Part shown: positions 1 to 6,700 of the stretch, in pieces
Position numbering within the stretch: position 1 is the stretch's first letter
Layout: every line of letters starts with the position of its first letter
Assembly: GCA_904502245.1 (NCBI GenBank)
Contig: CAJGDN010000028.1
Coordinates: 1-10,477 of the forward strand
Length of the DNA stretch: 10,477 bases
Source of the DNA: an uncultured Alphaproteobacteria bacterium
GTDB taxonomy: Bacteria; Pseudomonadota; Alphaproteobacteria; Rs-D84
Reading direction: 5' to 3'
The notes under the pieces: model-generated
What the model saw: only the letters and a program-made list of their open reading frames with translations
The model's database searches: none
What the model was told of the DNA's origin: nothing
Position numbers and translations under genes: made by a program

Positions 1-329
1 GCCATTAAATCCATTAGCTCTTTCGTCCATGAACGGTCATTTATCGCCTGGGTCAAAATATAATCCATCCCGTTTTTTCTAATTGGTGCAGATTCAGTCT
101 CTGTTTCATGAATGCTCTTATCAAGTTTTCGCACATCCTCTTCTTGTAAAGAATATTTTGAAATAATATTTTCTCTCAAAAATCGTGGAATCGAACGTTT
201 GCCTGATGCTACCAAGGACAAGCCTGCGCGAGTTAACCCTAAAGCCTCTGCTACTTGTGCAGAATTAGTTCTGTTTTTGGCGCAAAATATATCCAGCCAA
301 ATTCCGAACGGTGTTCTTTTTTTATCCAT
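1..329 (-). CDS. Partial helix-turn-helix transcriptional regulator (3' end off the window)
   Basis: The frame is open from an ATG at 327-329 to the left edge, giving 109 residues with no stop. The start has an AGAGG Shine-Dalgarno about 8 nt upstream. Residues about 22-55 read as an XRE/Cro-type HTH: NSAQVAEALGLTRAGLSLVA carries the helix-turn-helix pattern (Ala/Val, Gly, Leu, Ser in the expected places), followed by SGKRSIPRFL. After the HTH comes a charged helix with many Glu and Lys, then a segment ending in WTKELMDLM where the window cuts it. The family usually represses its own and neighbouring promoters. Here the gene is divergent from the 62-aa ORF, and direct repeats overlap its promoter, so autoregulation is likely (inference). 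It could be a phage-type repressor or a component of a toxin-antitoxin or defence island; the missing C-terminus prevents a choice. Confidence 0.8.
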   Translation of the reverse strand, partial: MDKKRTPFGIWLDIFCAKNRTNSAQVAEALGLTRAGLSLVASGKRSIPRFLRENIISKYSLQEEDVRKLDKSIHETETESAPIRKNGMDYILTQAINDRSWTKELMDLM

Positions 330-362
330 TTTTTAACCTCTTTGTTTTCTTATGACGTTTGC

Positions 363-386
363 ATTGTAAACAACAATTGTAAACAA
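363..386. repeat. Two direct repeats, likely operator of the HTH regulator
   Basis: ATTGTAAACAA occurs at 363-373 and again at 376-386, a 13-bp period. Within each copy TTGT and ACAA are inverted arms around AA, so each copy is a near-palindrome of the size bound by an HTH dimer. A shorter relative, TTGTAAA, lies at 399-405. The copies sit on the -10 and in the spacer of the regulator promoter, where a bound protein would block RNA polymerase. Binding by this regulator is inferred, not shown. Confidence 0.55.
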
Positions 387-391
387 GTCAA
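363..391 (-). promoter_or_regulatory. Sigma70-type promoter of the HTH regulator
   Basis: Read on the minus strand, TTGACT (386-391) and TACAAT (363-368) are separated by exactly 17 bp. The predicted start of transcription is near 356, about 27 nt ahead of the ATG at 329. Both boxes match the consensus at five of six positions. The promoter points into the HTH gene, and the two direct repeats cover the -35/-10 region. Confidence 0.7.
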
Positions 392-475
392 GTGTTTTTT
401 GTAAATTTTAGTAATTTTTTTTACACCAACAATTTAAGCATACATCAGTTCTAATATTATATAAGAGGTCTTGAT

Positions 476-664
476 ATGAAGAACAAAAGTAAATTACATT
501 ACCGTTGGGAGGATGATAACTTGGTGGTTAAACGGGATGGCGGTAAAAAACTTTCATTTCCAAAAGCAATGGCGGCTTATCATAAAAACGGGGAAGTTAT
601 TGTAATTTCCTCGCTAGGCAAAAAGGTTCGTGTTGATAAATACGGAAATCGCCGCTGGTGGTAG
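476..664 (+). CDS. Small basic protein of unknown function (62 aa)
   Basis: I do not recognise this protein. It starts at an ATG with an AAGAGG Shine-Dalgarno 7 nt upstream (463-468) and ends just ahead of a strong terminator, which supports it as a real gene. It is rich in Lys and Arg, has no signal peptide or membrane segment, and appears to be mostly beta strands: short stretches such as LVVKRDGGKKLSF and GEVIVISSLGKKVRV, then an unusual C-terminus YGNRRWW. It is divergent from the HTH regulator and may share its operator region. No convincing -35/-10 pair was found for it. A small DNA- or RNA-binding protein or regulatory partner would fit, but this is only a guess from composition and position. 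Confidence 0.6.
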   Translation: MKNKSKLHYRWEDDNLVVKRDGGKKLSFPKAMAAYHKNGEVIVISSLGKKVRVDKYGNRRWW

Positions 665-688
665 TACCCTAATTTTTATCTAATATAA

Positions 689-718
689 AAAACCCGCAGT
701 TTATTCCTTGCGGGTTTT
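689..718. terminator. Bidirectional rho-independent terminator
   Basis: AAAACCCGCA (689-698) pairs perfectly with TGCGGGTTTT (709-718) around a 10-nt loop. On the plus strand the stem is followed by GTTT. On the minus strand it is followed by a run of T (the As at 687-692). It therefore can end both the 62-aa gene (plus) and the four-gene operon (minus) that converge on it. Confidence 0.85.
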
Positions 719-790
719 GTTTATGTCCAGACATGAATTTTTTCATTTTTTCGGTTAAATATTGTTGTTGTGTTTTATTTTCCTCGGCAG

Positions 791-816
791 AAAATAAAGG
801 TTTATCCCTTTATTTT
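791..816 (-). other. Perfect 10-bp hairpin spanning a stop codon
   Basis: AAAATAAAGG (791-800) pairs perfectly with CCTTTATTTT (807-816) around a 6-nt loop. The TAA stop of the 290-aa gene (810-812) lies inside the stem. It is A/T-rich with only two G-C pairs and no long T-tract beyond it, so by itself it is a weak terminator. It more likely protects the 3' end of the transcript or assists the stronger terminator about 75 bp further on. Confidence 0.4.
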
Positions 817-1682
817 GTCTTTTGATAAAATGGACAATATTTTTCTACAAGCGAAGAGATTGTTGCGAGTGCTGCTTCTCTGCTGTTTTTTGTAGATTCA
901 TAACTGCCAATCTTCTTTCCGTTTATCTTAGAACAAACTTCCCTGCCGTTAAGTGTTGGTACATACTTATATTCATGGTTCTTATGTCTAAAGTACTCTG
1001 CTGCAAAAATTGTCATGTCATCCATATGTGGTATGTGGGCATCCATTACCCTTTCTTGTTTTACCCCTAATTTACAATTTGCAGAACATCCATGGCAAGT
1101 TCTTATATTTAGTGAAGGTATATGTTGTTCTATGTTAAAAGGACACTTGTAAGTAATTATACGTGCTTGTGCAAGGGCAATATCTCTGTCCGGCGTTGGC
1201 AGTATTGGCATTGCAATGCTTGCTTTGTTTATTGTGTTTTTTATTTTTCGACCGTTCAATGTTGGAACATAGTATTGTGGCGTATCCGATGATGTACGAC
1301 CGTTGCCTGATGATAGTTCCTGTTTTAATATTTTTACTGTATCCAATGGATTTAGTTTTTTTGCACCAATTACACATTGTTTTTCACAGCCTTCACACAT
1401 TTCTTGATATAAAAGAGATTGTTCTTTTACATAATTAAAAAATTCTAATAAAATGTTATATTCAGGCTGGGAAGGTGTCGCGCTGTAATATTTTGTTGTT
1501 CTGCCGTCTATGCTTAATGTTATTTCCTGCTCCATACCAAACGCTGTAACCATATCTATATCAAACAGGTCGGTTGTGCCTTTACGAACCCAAAAAATTT
1601 TACTGTTAGAATCAATAGGTTCTAATATATGGGTTCCAGGCTTTTTCATTTTCGCCTTTAATTCTGCAATTATTTCTTTCAT
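810..1682 (-). CDS. Unknown protein with two tandem Cys-rich repeats (290 aa)
   Basis: I do not recognise the family. The ATG at 1682 has a GGAG 8 nt upstream. Residues 96-182 and 196-285 are two copies of one unit. Each opens with CxGCxxxCxxG (C96, C99, C103; C196, C199, C203), has an identical YVPTLNGR in the middle (138-145; 240-247), and closes with CPF (C180; C283). The four conserved Cys per unit suggest two structural metal sites, probably zinc; that is inference. Residues 1-95 form a separate N-terminal domain in which a stretch with SIDG followed by a helix weakly resembles the module of the 244-aa protein. There is no signal peptide, so it is probably cytoplasmic, which favours metal binding over disulfides. 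YVPTLNGR recalls arm-type DNA-binding strands seen in some integrases, but no catalytic domain is present. It is the last gene of the four-gene operon. Confidence 0.75.
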   Translation of the reverse strand: MKEIIAELKAKMKKPGTHILEPIDSNSKIFWVRKGTTDLFDIDMVTAFGMEQEITLSIDGRTTKYYSATPSQPEYNILLEFFNYVKEQSLLYQEMCEGCEKQCVIGAKKLNPLDTVKILKQELSSGNGRTSSDTPQYYVPTLNGRKIKNTINKASIAMPILPTPDRDIALAQARIITYKCPFNIEQHIPSLNIRTCHGCSANCKLGVKQERVMDAHIPHMDDMTIFAAEYFRHKNHEYKYVPTLNGREVCSKINGKKIGSYESTKNSREAALATISSLVEKYCPFYQKTK

Positions 1683-1686
1683 TTTT

Positions 1687-1724
1687 TTTGCTCCGTTTTT
1701 TCTGAATTTTAGAGTTTGTTATTT
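1687..1724 (-). repeat. Duplicated intercistronic segment, copy 1
   Basis: This segment matches 2233-2270 at 37 of 38 positions, with the first 31 identical. It runs from 5 nt before the ATG of the 290-aa gene, through its GGAG ribosome binding site, to the Lys-stop end of the upstream 169-aa gene. Coding regions on either side do not match, so this is a duplicated intergenic block. Confidence 0.85.
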
Positions 1725-2228
1725 CTGGTTTGCTTTAAGTCTGTAAATCATATTAAACAATTGTGCGGTATTGTCGGCGGTTGAAATTTGCCCCAACATG
1801 CGCTTTTCGGCCATATTTACAATCTTAAAAAACTCGCGTGAACGTATGCGCGTAAAAAAACGTCTTACATCACATTGTGTTTTATCCAATGCACTGCCGA
1901 CTTCATGTTCGGTTATGTATTCGGTTAATGTGCGATTTCCATATCCATCACCTGATGCAGTACCGCGTTTTATGTTTATTTTGCCGTGGTGCTTTTCAAT
2001 GTATTTTTCACCGCGTACAAAACCGCCGGCTCTTGGGGAAATATAACCTTTTTCACGGCGTTTTTGTGGTGCTTTGGCTTCGGCAAAAATTGTTAAACAA
2101 TATGGGTAATCTGCCAAACCGTATTTAGCAAAAGTGTATCCTATATCACCATTAAAGCCAAACGTTGAAATTTGTACATCTTTGTCTGTGATAAATGCAG
2201 ATGCAATATCGTAAATTTCCTGTTTCAT
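1719..2228 (-). CDS. Unknown protein (169 aa)
   Basis: I do not recognise this protein. The ATG at 2228 has the same GGAG-8-nt spacing as the next gene, carried by the duplicated 38-bp segment. The N-terminal 50 residues look like alternating strands (DKDVQISTFGFNGDIGYTF, then CLTIFAEAK). A central basic, Gly-rich stretch follows (residues about 53-100, with KAPQKRREKGY and RAGGFVRGEKY). The C-terminal half is helical and Arg/Lys-rich, with CDVRRFFTRIRSREFF. No signal peptide or membrane segment is visible. The gap to the downstream gene is 36 bp, so it is co-transcribed with it. The basic centre and C-terminus would suit nucleic-acid binding, but there is no recognised motif. Confidence 0.7.
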   Translation of the reverse strand: MKQEIYDIASAFITDKDVQISTFGFNGDIGYTFAKYGLADYPYCLTIFAEAKAPQKRREKGYISPRAGGFVRGEKYIEKHHGKINIKRGTASGDGYGNRTLTEYITEHEVGSALDKTQCDVRRFFTRIRSREFFKIVNMAEKRMLGQISTADNTAQLFNMIYRLKANQK

Positions 2229-2232
2229 TTTA

Positions 2233-2270
2233 TTTGCTCCGTTTTTTCTGAATTTTAGAGTTTTTTATTT
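2233..2270 (-). repeat. Duplicated intercistronic segment, copy 2
   Basis: This is the second copy of the 38-bp block at 1687-1724 (one mismatch). It contains the ribosome binding site of the 169-aa gene and the stop codon of the 207-aa gene (2265-2267). In both copies the encoded upstream protein ends in Gln-Lys-stop. Confidence 0.85.
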
Positions 2271-2888
2271 TTGTGGTATTGCGGTTTGTATTAACAGACC
2301 ACGATATCCGTCAAGTAATGCGCCCAATTTTAGGCATGATTCCATTTCCGAACGTGTCAAGGTTGGCGTGCTTGTTCCCATATAAATGTTATTTGGGCGG
2401 ATTATACGACCTGTTTTTTTATCACGAACAATCAATTTATGTACGGTTGCAGGTGTGAAATCGCCACCATTTTTGCCAACAGTATCCGATTGTACAGGTG
2501 TTAATTGTGGATTTGATATTAGTTGTCCGCCGATGATTGTGCCACCCTGTGTTGATTTTTTCTGGTTGCGTGTGGTGCCATTTAATATTTGTAAATATTT
2601 TGGTGTTTCTGAATACGCATTTAAGTACAGATATGCGACCAATTCATATTTTTCAGACCAGCGCACATCATTGTCTATGGATTTCTTGAGGTCTTGTGCC
2701 AATTTTTCATCCACTCGTTGTCTAGAGTAGCTTAATACGCCATAGGTGCTTTTAGTTGCAAAACTTAATTCACCACCATATCGCAATTGGTTGTTATCAT
2801 AATTGTACATGATAAAACAACCCTGATTTGGAAACCAGTTGCCTAGCATATCATTTGTTAATGTTTCTTTTTTATATTTTCTGAACAT
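2265..2888 (-). CDS. Unknown protein, module shared with the 244-aa protein (207 aa)
   Basis: I do not recognise this family. The ATG at 2888 is preceded by AAGGAA about 7 nt upstream. Residues about 12-80 can be aligned with the repeated module of the upstream 244-aa protein: a Cys-hydrophobic strand (GCFIMYNY for ECVIHKGK), a second strand, then a helix ending LAQDLKKSIDNDVRW, which parallels LKDLDEQIESHIKHDAQF. The match is weak and by eye. Residues 101-145 are Gly/Thr/Asn/Gln-rich and look like a flexible linker. The C-terminal 60 residues hold a basic strand (KLIVRDKKTGRIIRP) and a helix with ESCLKLGALLDGY. No signal peptide or membrane segment is present. It is the second gene of the operon, 16 bp after the 244-aa gene. 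Confidence 0.7.
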   Translation of the reverse strand: MFRKYKKETLTNDMLGNWFPNQGCFIMYNYDNNQLRYGGELSFATKSTYGVLSYSRQRVDEKLAQDLKKSIDNDVRWSEKYELVAYLYLNAYSETPKYLQILNGTTRNQKKSTQGGTIIGGQLISNPQLTPVQSDTVGKNGGDFTPATVHKLIVRDKKTGRIIRPNNIYMGTSTPTLTRSEMESCLKLGALLDGYRGLLIQTAIPQK

Positions 2889-2904
2889 TAGGTTTCCTTG
2901 TTTT

Positions 2905-3639
2905 TTATTTCGTTCTGAACTGTTGTTTAATGCCGGCCAGCCAGTTTTGTGCCTTTTGGAATATTGTCATTGGTGCGGTTGCTGGTTGTGCAGATTGCAC
3001 TTTGGTTTCTTTCATGCATTTTGCCATGGCAACCAGTTCTGCATCACGTACAATTCGTTGTTCAATTGCGGTTATGATGTCTTTCATGTCTTGGTCTGTA
3101 AATTTGTACATGGTAATAATATCTTCTATATTAAATAATTGACCATCTGCACACAGGTGTAATGCACCGATATTGAATGCAACTTTGCCGTCTTCTTTTT
3201 CAACTATGACGCGTTTGTCGTTGATTGCACGAATTAACAGTTTTTTTGCGTCTGTGATTGATTTATATCGGTCGCCCATCAACAGTTCTTGCATTTCTGT
3301 ATCTTCCCAATTACTGCGGGTAGCCTTGGGGGCATATCCTTTAATTTGTTTAAATTGGGCATCGTGTTTGATGTGTGATTCTATTTGTTCATCTAAATCT
3401 TTTAACTGTTCGTTATTCAATTTAAATAATGGTTTTGTGTCGTATTCTTTGCATAAAGTGCCGTCAATGTACAATTTTAAATTGTGAATTTTTGTTGCGT
3501 ATTTACCTTTATGTATTACACATTCTGGGTCTGATATCATTGTTGATAAATATCTTACCGCAGTATTTGTTTTTTGCGGGTCAGCAATCATAATAATTAA
3601 GTCGCTGTAGGTATCTAAAATTACTTTGCCACTTGCCAT
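2905..3639 (-). CDS. Unknown protein with internal duplication (244 aa), first gene of operon
   Basis: I do not recognise the family. The ATG at 3639 has a strong AGGAG 6-7 nt upstream and a promoter about 70 bp further up. Residues 25-96 and 129-202 are two copies of one module, aligning over the last 45 residues without a gap: xLxLxxDGxL, then a spacer, (L/M)(F/Y)K(L/F), then (L/M)KD followed by IExxI and xDA(Q/E)(F/L). Each copy would be a beta hairpin followed by a long helix. The C-terminus (residues about 210-244) is an Ala/Gln linker and an amphipathic helix, TIFQKAQNWLAGIKQQF, of the kind that can touch a membrane or a partner. There is no signal peptide. The repeated fold suggests a binding or scaffold protein; no enzyme motif is visible. 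Confidence 0.75.
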   Translation of the reverse strand: MASGKVILDTYSDLIIMIADPQKTNTAVRYLSTMISDPECVIHKGKYATKIHNLKLYIDGTLCKEYDTKPLFKLNNEQLKDLDEQIESHIKHDAQFKQIKGYAPKATRSNWEDTEMQELLMGDRYKSITDAKKLLIRAINDKRVIVEKEDGKVAFNIGALHLCADGQLFNIEDIITMYKFTDQDMKDIITAIEQRIVRDAELVAMAKCMKETKVQSAQPATAPMTIFQKAQNWLAGIKQQFRTK

Positions 3640-3708
3640 ATCTTTCTCCTCTTAGTTCGTTTTAGGGCTGGGAACCGAAACATCCGTATCCCCCATCTTA
3701 CCCTTATA

Positions 3709-3736
3709 GATATAGCACAGATTTACAATTTGTCAA
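3709..3736 (-). promoter_or_regulatory. Sigma70-type promoter of the four-gene operon
   Basis: On the minus strand, a perfect TTGACA (3731-3736) is followed after 16 bp by TATATC (3709-3714). Transcription should start near 3702, leaving a leader of about 60 nt before the ATG at 3639. The leader has G-runs and C-runs that might pair, but no clear hairpin was established. Because there is no obvious terminator between the end of the 1532-aa gene (3771) and this promoter, the four genes could also be reached by read-through. Confidence 0.7.
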
Positions 3737-3770
3737 TAGTTTGAGATAAAATGTTTTTTGGGGGTGAGAG

Positions 3771-6700
3771 CTATTTTAGTAAATCTTGAGTAAATCCATT
3801 GCCGATTATTTCGCTCATATAAAACGCCTCTTTTTCTTGAATTTGGTTCAAATAATTATTCATGGAAGACCTCATACCTCTATATGAAGTTACCCCTTTT
3901 TCGTCCTCATTATGTAAAATCACTGTTTTTACCAAATCCTCCGGCACAGAACTTTTAGTTGGATTATTTACCAAAATAGCATGCGTATGTTCGTGTGCCA
4001 TGGCTGTGATTGCATCATCAAAACTTTCGCTAGGTTTTATTATATGGGTTCTGCCATTAGAACCAAACACATGTCCAGAGTTTAACGAAAGTTCTATATT
4101 ACCGGTGTTATAGTCCGTACTTCCTCCAACACTCGTTCTTGTTATGGAGATATCAACAGGTGTGTCGGTCTTAAGTAAGATTATGGCTAAAACATCCTCT
4201 TTGTCCGCATCGCTTAGTGTTGACCACATTTTTACCTTCGCTAATAAATCTGGGTCATTTTTTATTATGTTCATATATTCGTGGCGACGACCGATTGCAA
4301 TTCCGCGTGCTTTGTATGGGTCAAATTGTTTGGATGCATAATCTATTATGTCGTCATGATATTTTAACCATAGTGCATTTGCCTCTTGCTCATTCGCAAC
4401 TGTAGATATTTTTTGCAGGTACTCGTTGCGTAAACCTATTAAATGACTATCGTTTGTATTTCCAACAAAACGCATTTCTTCATTCAATCTTTTTACAAGA
4501 CTTTGTTGAATAGGTGTATAATTATTACTGGCTGTATTTGTGGCACGAGCTGCATCTGTGGTTGCATTTGCTGTTCTTGCGCCGTCCGTTGCTGCATTTG
4601 TTGTCGCGCGTGTTGCATCGGTTATAGGATTTATGTTTTCAAATATCCTTACACCGTCTGATGTTGTTTCAACTCGCAGGCCTTTTTGTTTGAAATAATC
4701 TGATAACCCTGAAATGTTTTCTGGTTTTTTTAGTTTTATGAAATAGTAAGCATCATCAACATTGTCAACCAATGTAATATCAATATCCTGTCCAGCAAGG
4801 GCGTGTTGAATTTTAAAATCATCAATTTTGGAAAAAGTTGTCGTTGGCACTTTACCAGTATCAAGTGTTTGCTGAAGCATGTCGGAAAAGCGGTTGCCCA
4901 CTGTACTGCCTATTACAAATGAACTTTGTTCTTTGGGGCTGTTTCTGTACAATAAATGTCCCTGGATGTCATCAGCTTTTTTTGGAAAGAAACGGCCGGC
5001 ATCTGTTAACTGAGAACCTATTACCCCTTTTGTGGAAACATCGTCAACAAAATGACCAAATTCATGGGTTGCAGCCTCCATCAGCTTGTCCATAGATGTT
5101 TTGCCGTTTGCCTGCTTAATCGTAGATTCTGATATTTGTATCGTAGGTTTGCCGTTGATGTGCGTATAACGGGCGACACCAGTCGTGTTGTCTGGAAAAC
5201 TGGAAACAAATTCAATATTTACGTTATCTGTGACCCCAAGGTCTGAACCGTGTTTATTTAACAGATTGAATAAAAATCTTTGTTTTTGTGTGCTTGATAG
5301 GTTATCAAAATTTCTGTATGAGTTTAATAAACTTTCATCAGAAGCCAGTATTCTTAGCAGATTTTCTTGATAGAACGCTGCGTTGCTTTTTAACAATTCT
5401 ACATCAACTGCGTTTGCCGCATATTTTTGCAGGTCAGCCATTGCATCTTTGTTAGCCTCTGCTGCTCTTCTTAGTCTGGATAATTCTGGGTCAAACGTTG
5501 AAAATTCGCCACGTATAAACAACAAATCATCAGAATCTGCAAATTGCTGTACGGTCATGTTTCCTGGTTTCATGCCCATTTTTAATTGTGCGATTTCTGC
5601 ACGTTTTGCCGGTGTCAGTTTTTTTGTTAATGCCCTAATATCAGATTCTGACATGTTATCAACATTACGCAAAATAGTGTTGGCGTCAGTTGCGGCAAGT
5701 TCGTCTAAAGAACGATAAGTCGCACGTGATACATCAGCTGCTGCGGCCGTTGCTTTTGCGGCGGCTTCGGCAGCCACTTCGACATCAAATTCACTCATCA
5801 ATCGACTTAGTGCACGCAGCTCGTCATCGGACATATTGTCTATGTTGTCTAGCTTTTGAAATATATCTTGTGCTTTAGACTGAATGGATGCGGATGATGT
5901 GGCATACATATCAGGATGATACGCTGCACGTGCGCGATTCTTGTTAGACGCATTACGAACCGCATCAATATTTGTGTGCAAGGCATCGTTTGCGTTATTG
6001 GCTGCACGACTTGCATCTGATGCAGCGTTTGTGGCATCGGCTGTGTTGTTTGCAGCACGCGCGGCATCAGACGCATTGTTTGCGGCACGTGCGGCATCGC
6101 CAGATATATCCAGTGCACGTGCAACCGTGGATGCGGTACGACCAATACGTGACCCTTTGCCGGCCAGTTTTGTGATTGCCTGGGCAGTTAGGCGCAGTCC
6201 AGATGCGCCAATAGATAAGAATTGTGCGCCTAATCCAATACGATTTAACCATACCAGTGCTGTTCCGCCTGTATCTTCTGGGTCGCCACCCAGTTGTGTT
6301 ACGATTGCGTTCCAATCCCCATCCGATACACCCGATAAATCTTCTGGTTCTAGATAGCCGACCAATCGTGCCAATTCCTTGTCAACTGAATCCAGGGATG
6401 TTGCATCCAATGCGCCCATAACACTAAGTACATGACCGGCATTTTGTATTGTGCTGATTGCACAATCACGTTTTTTGCAACGTGTGGATACTGATAGGAA
6501 TTCCCCGGCACGGTTTTCAATTGCAACACCGGTTGTCATTTCGGTTGCCAACCCTGCTGTTTCAACCATCACCAAAACACACCCCAGTTTCGTGCCAACC
6601 ACACAATCAACCAATGCGATTGCACCGGTTCCAACCTGAATTACACCGTCATAGAATTGGGCTTCGTTTGCATCGATTGATACGCACTCTTTACCGTCCC

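Noticed and set aside
5982..6098. Repeats of about 33 bp that might be taken for a CRISPR-like or minisatellite array.
   Set aside because: They are in frame, degenerate and encode the Ala/Asn-rich linker; there are no unique spacers of constant length.
5941..6357. A 138-codon plus-strand open frame rich in Ala and Arg.
   Set aside because: It is the antisense shadow of the Ala/Asn repeat linker of the large protein, with no ribosome binding site.
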